From: Rhexocercosporidium sp. MPI-PUGE-AT-0058
Taxonomy: Eukaryota > Ascomycota > Leotiomycetes > Helotiales
Assembly: GCA_020746875.1 (NCBI GenBank)
Contig: JAGTJL010000021.1
Span: 558,001-622,000 of the forward strand
Direction: 5' to 3'
Length of the DNA stretch: 64,000 nt
Positions 1 to 12,847 of the stretch are shown here, one piece after another; within the stretch, counting starts at the first letter, position 1, and each line of letters begins with the position of its first letter. The notes beneath the pieces are model-generated. The model did no database searches. It was not told the origin of the DNA and saw nothing but the letters and a program-made list of their open reading frames with translations. The translations under genes were made by a program, and so were the position numbers.

Positions 1-482
1 CCTCATCTTAGAATTCTGGACAATCTTTTATACACAATTTCTCTAACCTTGCCTGTCAGCTGCACTAGATAAAGCGTGTATAGATATCAAGTCACCGTTT
101 AAAGTAAAATACTGCACTAAGATGTTGTGTAAAAATCGTCTTGATCTATCGACCGGACCTCGATGTAACGTTTCAACACTTTCGCAACGTAGAAATATAG
201 GATCATGATATTTTCCTTGCATATGCTGTCTAGTAAAGGTACGCCCTGGATCAAGTCTCGGCATTTGAATCTGGAGTATCCTACTTGGCTACAGGGCAAA
301 TATATTCTGATCACGTCGATTGAAAAAAAAAACATGACATCACAAACCACACTCAATGCACCCCTTAATCAAGAAAAACAATGCCAAGGGCTGCAAACTG
401 TACCCATTGTCCATCAACGCAACTTGACTCTCAATTTCGACATCCCCATCCCCCATCCGTTTCCCAAAATAATACCTAATAC
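1..482. other. Intergenic, no gene seen
   Basis: No open frame here looks like a real coding exon. The stretch lies downstream of the small minus-strand gene ending at 483 and may hold its 3' untranslated region. Confidence 0.5.
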
Positions 483-1324
483 CTAATACCTCCTCTCCCC
501 ATCAGCCTCCGGCATAGCCCCCTCCCTATTCTTTGTCTCCCCCGCAAAAGTCCCAGTAAGTCTCTCCCGATCACCAGCATTGGCAACCGCTTCATTCTTG
601 ACCACGCCTTCTTTCTGCATTGCAACATGAATCAGCTCAACTCAGCCCACATGCCGTTCACATAATCCATATACACCTCACATGCGCCTCACCCCCCCCC
701 CCCCCCCCACTCCGCTCTCTCCTGACAGAAGCGAAGAGCAAAAGAGGAAGAAGAAGAGAAGAGGAAATTGAGAAGAGAGAAAATAATCCAGGGAGAGGGA
801 ACGGGAAGGACAAGGGAAGACAAAAAAGAGAGAAACATACATCTCCCATAGCCCCATCAACGCCCTTGTTAAACTCCCCTCTAATCTTCTCACCCACACC
901 ATGGATTCCAGCCAAGACGCCTTTCACACCCCCACCAGTTCCCGAATGTCCGGCCGTCTAACGCCATTCCAAATCAGCTTCAAAGAATTCAAATCCACTT
1001 TAAAAATATGAAAAAGTATGTATGATTATGCTATTTTGATATGACGTGCTTGATGCAATAGACTCTTCAGAAGGGATACTTCCCTTCTGCATGCTGATGA
1101 AAAATTACCGGGATTCGGAAGTGGGAAGGTAGGAAGGAGTAGGAATGAGGGATGGTGGGGATGGATATGGAGAGGGAGAAGCGGCAACATACCGTTGTGG
1201 AGGTTGTATGTGTTCCGGTGGTACTTCCAGCCGTATCATAAACACCCCCCGTACCGATAGGTTCATTCCCACGTCCAGTACTGGAGAGGCTCTCCGCCTC
1301 GACGACAGGATTACGTTGCGCCAT
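483..1324 (-). CDS. Small glycine-rich conserved fungal protein, three exons
   Basis: Three exons (1193-1324, 841-957, 483-614) join with phase-0 GT-AG introns to give about 126 residues. Exon 1 starts MAQRNPVVEAE and ends in a Thr/Ser/Gly-rich stretch. Exon 2 carries the recognisable core HGVGEKIRGEFNKGVD followed by AMGD. Exon 3 runs KEGVVKNEAVANAGDRERL and ends in GERRY. Small proteins with a HGxGExIRGxxN core are common in filamentous ascomycetes. They are hydrophilic and probably disordered, and to my knowledge have no proven function. No signal peptide or membrane segment is visible. Intron 2 contains a run of 17 cytosines at 692-708. The clean splice frame and the intact core argue for a real gene. 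Confidence 0.75.
692..708 (+). repeat. Poly-C tract (17 C)
   Basis: Seventeen consecutive cytosines lie inside intron 2 of the small glycine-rich gene, at the position of a polyguanine run on the coding strand. The exact length is prone to sequencing error. Confidence 0.9.
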
Positions 1325-2794
1325 TTTTCCTTTTCTTGAATACCGATTCTTTACAGAAGGGAAGTAAAGGGAAGTAGATTTTTGAGGTATAGTAAAAAAA
1401 AAAGTTTACGAATGGAAAGGGAAAGAAATGTGATGAAGTGAGGAAGTGAGATGACATGGGATGTCGTCAACTTCTTAAGGGTATTCGTACGGTCCTAACC
1501 AACCAACCATCTCGGCAATTCTGGAGAAAATATAATAATACCTGACGTCACACTCCCTCCCACCCGCCACTTACCACCCTAAGGTAATCCAGTAAACAAG
1601 TTCGCAACTGCAATCCCAGGTGGCAATGCTGTCATCCTATAATATAACATAACTTCGTTTACTGGTAAAAGTCGTCTCATAGGGGGAATTAAAGATCTCA
1701 AACCATCCAATCAGGTACTTTCATTTCACGTACTTTCCATTTGTGTACACCTGAGAGTAGGAAGGAGAGGAAAACACATCACAAGATAGAGACAGAGAAG
1801 ACAGGGACAGAAATATAGAAAGATAGACAAGATATCAAAATAAGCCTCTTCATTCAATTCAATTATTCCCGCCCTTTTCCTCCCCTCTCCCATCTATGCC
1901 TCTTCGGAACGGAAAACATGAGGATACATCGTACATCTCTCATATCATCTCATCTCATATCATGTCATGTCATATCATGTCGTATCATATCATATCATAT
2001 CTACCTCCACCACTAAACCCCATTGCCATCCTCGTGAAAGAGAACTAAACCGATGTGTGTGCCCGTATCGAATCCAGCCCAGCCTCAAAACGCCATGCAA
2101 TATGAATAATACCCTTCAACCCATCCCATTCCAGTCCAGCCCTAGTTCATTGCACTCCTCACATATCCTAACTAACTCACTCGCTCACTCACATGACCCT
2201 CACAAATCTCGAATTCAAAGAAGGAACCAAATGCAAGTCTTTCAATCGCGTCGCTCGCTCGTTCGCTTGCTGGCTGTCTTTCATTACCACCATCCCCTCT
2301 TCTCACTATCATACGAGCTTTGTCTCCCCCTCTCTCCCGGCTCCTTTCCTACCGCCCTATATAAACCCCCGCCAAACCTCACCTATCCTAACAGTATCGA
2401 AAGCTCGCAGCTCAGAAAAAGGGCTATATACTCATAACAGAATTTCACTCGCTCCCACTCTTTCGATCTGACCCTTTCCATGCATGCATGCTTTCTTGCT
2501 TTGTTGGGCTTCACCTCCCTGCCTTGCCCTTCCCTTCCCCTCCTTTCCTTCGGTCGATTGAGGACGAAGGCCCAAGATTCGTGACCAACTAGATCATAAC
2601 CAGATCGTGATATCGTGCATTTCGTAATGCATTCACCGTGCTTTCGCGTAGTTCTCACTTCCTCGTCCTCCTTCTTTCGCTCTTTCCCTCCCCTATCCAT
2701 GTCGAGATTACAAAGTCTCCGCCATCATGGCCTGCGAATAGTCGTTAATCCATTTCCAAAAAAAGGTTTGTGCATTCATCAATGACCATCACCC
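1325..2794. other. Intergenic, pyrimidine-rich; no gene seen
   Basis: This is the upstream region of the small minus-strand gene and the 3' flank of the RhoGEF gene. Open frames of up to 156 codons exist but are low-complexity Ser/Pro/His-rich and lack splice-supported structure. The stretch contains a pentameric microsatellite at 1938-2001. Confidence 0.5.
1938..2001 (+). repeat. Pentanucleotide microsatellite (CATAT/CATGT-like)
   Basis: Degenerate head-to-tail copies of a 5-bp unit (TCATA, TCATC, TCATG variants) fill about 64 bp between two genes. Confidence 0.85.
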
Positions 2795-5700
2795 TCACTC
2801 AGAATGCCCCTCATTAAGCACCATCTCCATAACAATCTGATGACCCATAATTTCCGGATGCGCCATCGCGAGCTTCAACGTCCTGCGTTCCGCACCGCCA
2901 GGGAAACCCTGCGGACTCATATGACTAGTCGCCCCCCCGGCACCTAGAGGATTGATGCCATAATCAAGACATCTGACATCTCGCCCTGCAATGACTTGTC
3001 TCAATCTCCCATTCTCAGCATTCCGCACCTCGACGAAATCGCTGTCGAAGAGAACGAGGTAGGCACCATACATGGCGGCTTTCTGTGCCTTTCCTACGAA
3101 CTCCATGATAACGGAGCGAGAAACCTCACCGTGCTTATCGACATAGACGCCGCACTCCTCATAGCAGAGCAGGAATTCCGCGTCCGAGAGACGGAACATT
3201 CCGAGTGGTTTCTGGCCGTTAAGCCGGTTGGCAATGTTGCCTATAGCTGGGTTCTTGGTGTCTGGGATACTCATGGGAACTTTCTTGTCGAGGGTCATGA
3301 GTTCGAAACCCTTGAGGGTTGAGATGGCGATGTAGGTGTGGAAGAGGTTAATCGTAAAGCATTCTGTTGGGATATAGAACTCGTCGAACTCGCGGAAGAA
3401 CTCGGTGTTGCCGCCAAACTTCTTGCCAAATAGACGGCTTTTCTTCTCGGAAGATTTCTGGAACACGGGTTCGAGGACTTTGAAGGTTGAGTGGAGACCT
3501 TCGCGTTTCTTGTAGAAGACAAGTGTACGGTCCTTCATCCGCGCAGTGGCGAAGAATGATACATCTCTAGTACCAGAGAGCTTTTGTGGTGCGCGACGGG
3601 CGGTGTCGTGGTGTGGTGCAGGGAAATTAGAGATTGGTACAATGACATCCAAATGGTACGCTATTAGTGCCTTATCGGCGATGATCAGACAGAGTGAAAA
3701 TTCTTCGAGAACCGCGATCTGCGTGACTCGGTTCATTTGAATGGACTATACTTTATTAGCATTGAGCTCGAAAAAAACAACGCCTTGACTTACTCTTGTC
3801 CAACCTCGAGGATTCGATGCCTCCGAAGTATAAACACCATAGTCCGTACCAATAGCCACCATCGACTTCCCGAAGCAGTTGAAAGCAGTTGCACAATTGA
3901 CTTGAGCTCTGCAAACAGGTCCTGGTCGAGGTGTTGTGTAAGCTTTTTCCATTTCCCGGATGGCTCTCTCCAGAGGTGTGCCCTTGACAGAAACGACACT
4001 TCTTTGAGAGATTGTTGATGAAATTTCATATGCAAATGCACTATCAGCCATGACACGCATCCGGAATGGTTCTGCGTTCTGTTCGAATAGAGATGCTGCA
4101 TATCTGGTCTTGGCTTCGAGGATCTTGTCACACCAATCTTGTCTATTTTGAGCAGTGGGTGCGTAGAGTGTGTAGACCTCGGTCTTTCCAAGATGCTTGA
4201 CTCTGAATGGGAACATGGACCTGCTCTCACTATCGTTGGTGTTACTTGGCGCGAGTCTTGTGACGGAGTTGACTGTAGTGATGGATTGATTCGAGTTGGT
4301 ATGTTCCAGTACATTGGCTCTTTCCATGCTGCTAGTACCAGCTCGGTTGAGATTCAGCCTCGACTCGGAGCCAGCAGTCTTGGTGACAGTGGTGACAGCT
4401 CCGATGCCTTTGACCGAAGATTTGACGACTGGGTCATCGTTCGTACTCTCCAGAACGAGAAGCTGCATGGGAATTGGCTAGAAACATTAGCGGGGAGCAA
4501 GCAGTTGCCAGGAATCATAAAACTTACAAGCTTCGAAACATCGTAAACCTCCTTCTTTCTCCCAGCAGCACTGTCAGCCTTGGCAACCGTCTTAGCAAGA
4601 ACGAAGTAGTGGTCAAACAGAATAGCATGAGTTTCCAACCAGGCAAAACGATTAGCACCTGCACGTTGAAGATCACCTTGGAAGATAAGTTCACGACCAA
4701 GGTGGTCCAAGTTGAGTTCAACACGTTCCATACCAGGTCTGAGGTAGAGCTTGGATTGAAGTTCAATCATCTCGACCTTCTTCGACTGCTCATCAACCTT
4801 GGCATCGCACTCAAGAGTGACTGCTTTGATTTCTTCAATTGCGGTCGCAAGGGTAGCCTTCTCCTCCGTATCTTGAGTCATGTTCTTCAAGACTGTACCC
4901 AGGAGAAGGGTGTATCTTTGCAGGCGAGTGATAGGTGCTTTCAGATAGGTATTCCAATCAAGACGGCCAGACAGCTTGTTATCTCGGGCTTGGTCCAGGA
5001 ATTGCCGGAAAAGCAAATTCTTATCTGCTTCTCTCCGTACTAAATATGTTGCATACGGGAACCCAGCAGCATATTCCACGTACGCAGCTCTAGCTTTTCG
5101 GATCCACTCTCTGAAGATGTCGCTGAAGCCAATGATCCAAGGACCTTGCTCTTTCTGTCGGTACTTCAACTGGGCCAAAAGGTAGTTCTCATTGACTTCC
5201 TTGATCGCTTCAATCTTGCCAAAGACCGAGCTAATGAACTTAGTAACCTTATTTTTGGAAATAATCGGAGGTTGCCACGACGCGAGGTCATCTCTGTACA
5301 GTATCCGAAGAACATTGATCTGATCCATGTACGTGTCTTCTGACATGACAATTTCGTGCAAGTTGTTCTGGCGTTCGATTTCCTTCTTTGATGACCCTTC
5401 AATCATCTCCTTTGTCAGTTTGAAGAAGGTAACCCAGTCTTCTGATTTCCTCGATGGCTCCAGGATATGTGATTGAAGATTGATCTTCTTCAGTGTACGT
5501 GTGCAGTGATGTGAGTAACAGCGGCCGTGAATTTCTTGTTCATGAACCTTGGGAGAATAGCATCCGGAACCAGTAAGCTGCCACAAGACACCAGACATCG
5601 TTCCTTGACCGAACTTGACCCATTCCTCTTCTGGGACAAGGATTCCAGCGTCGAACATGGACTTGACGACCCGTTGGCTCAAGGTCTCCGCGTCGGCTGT

Positions 5701-8250
5701 ATTCATTGTTGGCACTTTGTGGGTGAACAGAGCTACAAGACCATCTTCGATAGTCTTCTGTCTCAAATCGGACTCTCCTTCTCCAGTATCACCACCTGCC
5801 AATTCTCTAATCCACGCAGCAATGCCGCTCAGAGCCCAAGGTTCTTGACATCTAGCATACTCTGATGTTGACAATCGAGAAGGTGAGAACTTCTTCCGTC
5901 GTCCACCAGCGGGTAGTGCGGGAAGATCCAGAGTCATCGATGACTGAGGAGTAGCTCCAACATCGTATCCATCTAGACCGCTTGGCTGACGGGCTGCCAG
6001 TCTTGCAGCCTTTTGTCTCGCTTGTCTCTCCTCTGCATCGGTCTTGGATCTAACAGGGGGTACTGCCTGAGGAGTACTGCTATGGCTAGATAGAGACGTA
6101 GATCTTGGCACATATTGACCACCAGGAGTTAGCATATTCGCAGGAGGATAAGCATCTGGGCCAGCAGGGGTGTAAAAGCTTCTGGCATTCTCCGTACTTG
6201 ATGAGTACGAATGAGAATACTGGTGAGCCTGTCGGTAAGACCCAGCTGGCAGTAATTGGGGAGTGCGGTTTTCGGACATAGGAGGAACCGCAGGGAGAGG
6301 TCGGTTGTATGGGGAAGAGCTCATCCCAGGGTGATAGAACAATTCCGGCATATCATCACGGGATGGGCTTTCGCTCCCGGATCTTCCACTGAGCCTTGAA
6401 TCAGAGAGACGGGAGTGGAGAGAGACCTGCTCGTCGCCTTCGTCAAAACTCAATCTATGAGATTGGGAAGTTGGTCTTTGCAGTCCACCAGTCCCAGAGG
6501 TATCGACTCTTGCAGCTTCAAACGCTGGGAATGGGTGAATATCTCCAACACCAGGAATAGAATAATCGGTCATACCCCCGAGTCCAGCTGCTGGAACTCT
6601 CGCATTGGTATAACTGTTGGATCTTCCGAGATCTTGGTCCGATGGTAAAGGTCGGCTTTGATCGTCCATTTCACTGCTGTGTCCGGTATTCAGATCGTCG
6701 CCGTACGACATATGCGCATCGTATCCACCTCCAACCAGACCCAAATCCATATGCTTGTAATCGCTATCGCTACTCTCGTCCTGGGAGAGCTGCTGTTGAG
6801 GAGGCTGTGGATCGTAGAGACCAAAACTCAAAGCTCCAGTGCCGCCTGCTCTCCGGTCCATTTCATCTGCGAGTTGCATGGCTTGAACACCAGCAGCAGC
6901 TTCCAAATCGCTCTCGTAATCATCCTCTCCAAAATCCTCATAATTCTGGTCGTAGTCCTTGTTCAGGGTGGATGCCGTAGATGCATGTCTATCGATACCA
7001 GAAGTCGCAACCGTAGTAGCTCTAGAATCGAAACGATGCAGATCCTGCAGCTCGCTATCCAGAAGATCCCCGTTCCTCGCATCCAATCCTTGTGGTCTTC
7101 CGTGTCTCGATCCTGATGTTCCCAAGGCATCCCCAATATCTGCAAAAAGCTGCTCTTGCGATACTCCATTGTCCGCAGTGGCATTTATTCCCCAATCATC
7201 ATCGTCGCCCGTGTCGTCCTCGACTGGCGCACTGGGCAGAGGTCTCAAAGTGGGATGTCTCTGAAGTCCTAGACCGGCTGCGGGCTGTCCAATCTGCGAC
7301 AAAACTGGAGGCTGAGCTGTCGAGTGGCTCGAAGATCGTTTAGTACGATTCGCAAACGATTGATCGTCGTATGACCCTTGAGAGGAAGATGTTTGCGCTC
7401 GAGTATAGTTTCCATAACCGGGGAATTGGGCCGTAGCCTGATTCGAGGAGGAAGGCCTATAGTCACTTGGAGTATAGTCTCCGCCATTCGTCGGATAAGG
7501 AGCAGAAGGAGGAGGATTATAGAGCGATTGTCTAGGAGGTAGAGGGGCAGAATTGGATGGCGTATATGTAGGACTGGCCAGAGGCTGCTCGTACGTAGGT
7601 TGTCGATCAGGCCGGCTAGGGACTGGAGGGGCGAATTGCTGCTGGTTCTGAGGTGACGGCCAGTACGTGGGAGTCTGTGGAGGTTGTGGCATCGCAGCAG
7701 AATTATATGATGGCGCATAGTTATTGTAACCAGAAACCGTAGCTTGGCGCATCGGCTGGGACGAAGCTTGAGGAGTCTGATACAGAGCTGGATTGTAGGG
7801 TTGGTGGGCAGTCGTCGGAGTAGGAGCAGCAGAATAGGCCGGCTGTGGTCGATACTGTGTGGCCTGGGAGTGTGATTGCGTCCTTGCAAAGTGCTGAGGG
7901 TTGTAGGAAACCTGCGGCGGAGACTGAGCTTGAGGGAAAGGCTGGTACTGATGTTGATATCCCGACAGCGCTGGAGTCGTACTCCCAAATGAGCTTCTTC
8001 CTGGTGAATGAGGACTCTGCGTGTTTGGGCTGGTCATGAACAGTTCCTCCTGCGTTCTCACATGCGCCGATGTTGCTCCTCCTTGATATCTGTTCCCGTT
8101 GTGATCGAGAAAGGCCGCATCGTCCCCATTATCGAAACTCGATTGCCTGTGTAGACCAGAAGGAGGGTTGACATCCTGCGCTCCAGCCGTACCATACTGC
8201 GCCGGAGGAACATGGCCGTATCGTCGCTGGCCGTTGGATCGAAAAGACAT
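2795..8250 (-). CDS. rom2: Rho1 guanine nucleotide exchange factor, Rom2 type
   Basis: This protein activates the Rho1 GTPase in the cell-wall-integrity pathway at sites of polar growth. Three exons (4528-8250, 3794-4477, 3745-2795) join in phase 0 to about 1,785 residues. Residues 1-780 are Gln/Ser/Pro/Tyr-rich and probably disordered. A DEP-like segment follows at about 800-930, a DH (Dbl homology) domain at about 960-1150 (LHEIVMSEDTYMDQINVL; RLQRYTLLLGTVLKNM), a PH domain at about 1175-1385 interrupted by a Ser/Thr/Asn-rich insert and by intron 1, and a C-terminal CNH (citron homology) domain from about 1400 (INLFHTYIAISTLKGFELM). This order matches Rom1/Rom2 proteins. The start chosen is the ATG at 8250 (MSFRSNGQRRYG), because the codon ten triplets upstream is TTG. 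Exon 3 opens at 3745, just after a TATAG acceptor. The gene looks intact. Confidence 0.92.
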
Positions 8251-11132
8251 TGTTGCAGCTGAAAGACTCGGTCGGCGCAAATATAACTACTCAGCGAATG
8301 TACGGGGTTAAACGAATCCAGGAAGGCAGTCGACCGAATCGATAGAGAGGCCGAGATTGACGGTCTAGGACGACGGCGTGCAATCGGTGGCTCGTGGCCA
8401 AGCGTCGGGAGATGAAAAGAGGCCTTGCTGCATTGGGGAGCGCGGTGCGCGGGCAGTGAGAGGGTTGATTGAGCTTGATCGATCGGGGGGTGGTGGTGGG
8501 TTGAGTTGAGGCGATTCAAAAAGCCAGCTTCGAGTGCGACCCCATCCGCTCCTCCCAATATCCGCTCTCGAGAGAGCCTTAGCGATTGTATTATTGTGTC
8601 CTGCTCGCAGCTCGTAGCGGTGCGGCGCTCGCGCAGTCGAGGCTGGATGGAGTGAGAGAGTGAGCGAGCGAGTGTTGTGGTTGAGTGGTGTCGTGTCTGT
8701 CGTGGCAGAGTCGTCGTCGGGCGTCGCTGGGCTGAATATTGTATTCGTTGACTTGGTTTGGGATGGCTGGCTTGGTCTGGTTTGGTCTGGTCCGGTCTGA
8801 TGGCCCGCCCGCGTTCCTGTTCGGGGGTGCCAGTGCCAGTGCCAGTGAAAGTGGAGGCTCCAGCCAGATCCAGTTATTTATACGGGTGGATGTGACAAGC
8901 CGTACAGGATACGGAGTATACGGTAGCTGTATGTATTTCGTTAGGGCGCGGCAGCAGCAGCAGGGCAGAGCGAGCATGAGAAAGAAGGCAGCCAGCCAGC
9001 CAGTGAACAATGCAATGCCAGGCGAGGCGATACAATAACCAAGGGACTTGGTATTCAATCTAGGAGTGCAGTCTCAACGCCCCGCATTCCAGTATGGTTG
9101 GTAGTGGAGCTATCGGGGCAATAGTCAAGGAGAGGTTTGATACGTTGTGTTTGCGCAGGACGGAGGATGATGTTTACAATACGGACAAGGCTGTTGTTTC
9201 GTGGCAGGTCATGTTAGACAGACCGCATGTACTGACAATCAGTGACGGCAGCACCACAGATGGACTCCGTACTAAGTAATAAGAGGCTTCTCCTGCAAGG
9301 TGCAGTGCATCCCATCCCAGCCCAGCCCAGCCCAGCCCGCTCTGATGGGTCGGATGCAGCGAGCAGCGAGCGGCGAGGATGAAATAGGAATTCCCTAGCG
9401 GCGGCCAGACGATGTGATGGTGATGGAGCCGAGCAGCGCGCAGAGTTGTCGCAAGCTCGACCTCCTTGATTGGTTGTTTTGTTTACAAAGAACTTACACT
9501 TCGTACGATACACGCGGCGGATGGTTGCTTGTTTTTCATTCGAATACCTTTCCAATAAAGACCACCACATTCCTATCTGTTCAGGTGCAGGTGCTTTAGA
9601 ATCTCATTACAAGTTTAAGCAAGTGTTCCATGTTGATCAGGTTTCTCTCTACTGTACTATCCGCTGATCATATTACACCAACCAGGCTTTGAATCCTGAA
9701 CAAAAGTCATCATTGATGACTGCGCCACTGCCACTCAATCCCGCACACGCAGCCTTACGAACATAGCTGTGGCTGGTGCATGCAGGTCAGCAGAGGAAAA
9801 GGAATAACGGAGACGATATCACACTCTCCTGAAACACACCCATTACAAGCTTCTCCTGCTTCTCGAACAATAAACATGGATAGCACAGGCCATTCCTCTC
9901 TCAAGTCGGACCCAACTTGAGTCTCAAAGCTACACACACTAGGTCCCTTCCTTCAGGTCTTAACTTTGATGGAAATGTTTAAACGAATAACCTTAAAGGC
10001 TTTGGAGGCCATATGCCGGTCTACGAAAATCATTATCGTATCATAGGGCTGAAGGATTCCACGCTTGTATCGGAGGGCGGTTAGAGAACGCTAAATGTTT
10101 ACTGTGCCGTAATTATTGCTGGGAATCCTGCTGATGAGGCGAGGGGTGAGCTCCGATCTAGTCGAGGTCGGGGATGATCTCGATGATATGAGATCAGTCT
10201 AGAAGAAGTATATCCACAGCGAGTACAGTACATGTGAGTAGAATCCTATCACCTCATTGATTCCTCATTCATAAGCGGCCTTTTTCCTCGTTGAGAAGTA
10301 TAGTAAGCTTCAACCCGTTCGCGTATCTTTGCACCCAGCATCCGAGAAAGACGGTGGCTGTCAGACGGCAATGATGAGATCTCATCGTCCAGTCTGATTG
10401 ACGACCCCAACCTCTCTTTTCTCCTCTGCTCTTCATGTGAAAACTGAAAAGTACAAATCTATCACATGCAACCCCTCCACACCCATCCTCAGCTTCAGCT
10501 CAAAATACGCGTCAGCCAGATCTTCGGCGCATTTCTTTTCCAGACAGCTTTTTCGTAACACTTTTAGTGTCGTGAGCTGAGATATCCTGACACCTATTCA
10601 CTTACCTGTCATATCCAGATCTCTGACGTTCGGAGGGCTGGAGGCCGCATCTGAGTTTCGATGTACGAAGGAGTGCTGATTATTGGTCGATGAGATGCAT
10701 GGTAGGGTGACCTTGAATGATGACGAGAGGAGGGGGACTATTTGTTGGTGGTTAGGCCTGGGCTCGCTTACGACATCAGGGATGAGAGGGGAAAGTTGAT
10801 CATAATATAGAGAAGCTCAATACAATCCACCAAAAGGCAATATAGACATCACATCTACAGGGAAAAAAGACAAGGACAAGAAGGAAATCTTCCCCTCAGT
10901 TAGAGATCAAGAAAATCAAAAATACATTTAATCCCCTCTTCACTAATTACCTCCCAGCTTCACAAAAGCGAACCCAAAAATCCAACCTCAAGAATCAAAT
11001 TCTAACCTCAACCTCAACCCGATCCGACAACCCTACAACCGCCTCATCCACATTCCCATCCCATCCCACACTCCAAGCCTTCCCAACTCAATACCTACCC
11101 AGCATTCAAAGTATCAAAAACAGAAAAAAACA
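8251..11132. other. Long intergenic stretch; RhoGEF 5' flank and downstream spacer
   Basis: No exon can be supported here. Positions 8251-9060 are the probable promoter and 5' leader of the RhoGEF gene, and short low-complexity frames there are not convincing. A tandem CCCAG tract lies at 9315-9338. Positions 9700-11130 are unremarkable on both strands. Confidence 0.5.
9315..9338 (+). repeat. Short CCCAG tandem tract
   Basis: About five head-to-tail copies of a CCCAG pentamer are visible in the spacer upstream of the RhoGEF gene. Confidence 0.8.
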
Positions 11133-11835
11133 TCACATCTCCATCTCCATCTCCAAACCCATTTCCCTCTCCCCTCTCCCCAAAAATTCCTCCTCCTCCT
11201 CCTCCTCAAAAGACCCAGGCTTGAATTTCCCCTGACACGTACCCGGAAAGCTGCCCAGGGACCATTTGCACCAGTTCCAGCAGCAGACGCCGTCGGAGAA
11301 ACAATCGGCTGTTGTGAGAGAGCCTGTTAATTGTTTTCCCTTTGGTTTTTAGGGACGGGTAAGAGTGAAGAGGCAGTGAGGGAGGGGTTCAGAATGGGGT
11401 TTGAGAAGGAGGGGAGGCAAGGATGGGAGGCAAGAATGGGAAGAGGACTTACAGCCTGCTGAGTAGCATTGTGCGTGGACGGGCTCGTTACGGTGATGGG
11501 ATGTGGTTGAGGTTGAGGTTGAGGGTGAGGGTGAGATTGGGGAGGGGGTGGATTCCTGTGGAGGTTTTGGTTAGTTGTGGCTGAAAGGTCGGGGTAGAAT
11601 GTTGCGAAGGAAGGGAAGGGAGAAAGAAGGTAGGGCGAGACTGCGAGGATGTGAAAGAGTGAGGGGACTTGGGAGGGAGAAGTGGGATGAATTTGATTTT
11701 TTGTCTTTTGATATAGAGCGGAAAAGGTGGGCTGACTTCGATGTTGATCACTATGTTGAAAGGCTCCGGGAGGGCAATGGCTTGGGTTTGAGTGTATGCC
11801 AGGATGGCGATGCTGAGGATGGTTGTGAGTTGCAT
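11133..11835 (-). CDS. Small secreted cysteine-rich protein, knottin-like cysteine order
   Basis: Exon 1 begins at the ATG at 11835 with a clear signal peptide (MQLTTILSIAILAYTQTQAIA). Exon 2 (11555-11453) follows a strong CTAAC branch site and CCACAG acceptor and is Ser/Thr/Pro-rich, ending in two Cys. Exon 3 (11323-11133) enters in phase 1 and carries the cysteine block CFSDGVCCWNWC, one further Cys after ten residues, and an acidic tail with six consecutive Glu codons followed by GAA-poor EM-rich residues. Counting across the splice, the last six cysteines follow C-x6-C-x5-CC-x3-C-x10-C, which is the order of inhibitor-cystine-knot peptides. One more Cys lies upstream. The junction between exons 1 and 2 is uncertain: the best phase-0 donor is GTGATC at 11751, giving an intron of about 196 nt. 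The function is unknown. It could be an effector, an antimicrobial peptide or a wall protein. Confidence 0.6.
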
Positions 11836-12847
11836 GTTGGGGGTTAGTGGATAACTGGTTTAGAGTGTAATTGAGGAAGTCTTTTTTTGGATGCGAGGAT
11901 GGACAGAGAGAAAGCAGAGGAGTGAGATATGGAGGATTTATACTTGGAGATGTGGGGAATGGAATGAACACAAACTCGTACATAAACTCTCGACTTATTC
12001 AATGCTCATTAAATAACGGAACACATTGTTAATCTGTGAGATGTAGATCTACAATGTCATGTCATACGAGCACTGTACATCTCGCGAACCAGCACAGCAT
12101 CATGAATGTACAATTCAAGAATTGAGTACACAAAGACACTGAATGTTGTAACACATCTGTTGTAATTATGCAGAATTAGGCTAGCCGACAAGAGCCTTAA
12201 CTTGAGAGGTTCCCTCGACTGATTGGAATTTGATGTGACATATCTGATAGATCTGCGCTCATTCGTGTAACGCGCCGAGTAACATACACACATACCCTCT
12301 CCACCTCTCTCAGGGACCTACCGCTACCACGACATAAACCTCGGCGAACTCGAAAGCACGGTCGCTGGAACAATCATCGAGATATACTATACAAGTTTAT
12401 TGGTGCCAAAAGACTTGGTACTGGAGTGAGAAATTTGGTTGTCCAGTTGTGCCATTTTAAAATAAATCCTAGCTGACTCGGCTCCGAGGATGTGATATTT
12501 GTGACAGGAGAAAATGGAGGTGGGCTAATGACTTTGATCGGTATTATTGTACATCATAAGAGATGAATGGCATAGCATGTGAGCTACCCACTGATCAGAC
12601 TTATCAGAGTCCTGAGCTCGATTTAAAAGGTCGGAGATAGAGCATTCGGCGATGGGAACTTGGGCACATTTGTTATAACGATCGAGTTGGTCTGAGATAC
12701 AGATGTGCAGGAATCCAGACCCTCAGAGATCTCATAGACAGCACCTCTCACCGTAGGACTAAATAGCATACAAAGATCCAGTATCGATCCCAATCCCTCA
12801 ATTTCAAACCTCAGACTCAGCACCTCCCCTCTCTTCTAATCATTTAA
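11836..12847. other. Intergenic, no gene seen
   Basis: This holds the promoter of the cysteine-rich secreted gene and the 3' flank of the dioxygenase gene. Only short frames without splice support are present. Confidence 0.5.

Noticed and set aside
8251..8280. N-terminal extension of the RhoGEF protein by ten codons
   Set aside because: The upstream codon is TTG, not ATG. The ATG at 8250 is the first true start.
8591..9058. Minus-strand frame of 155 codons upstream of the RhoGEF gene
   Set aside because: Low-complexity composition, no family likeness and no splice continuation. It is more likely leader or promoter DNA.
11327..11983. Long minus-strand frame overlapping the cysteine-rich gene
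   Set aside because: It is Pro/His/Ser-rich, lacks a signal peptide, and runs through strong splice sites. The spliced model explains the region better.
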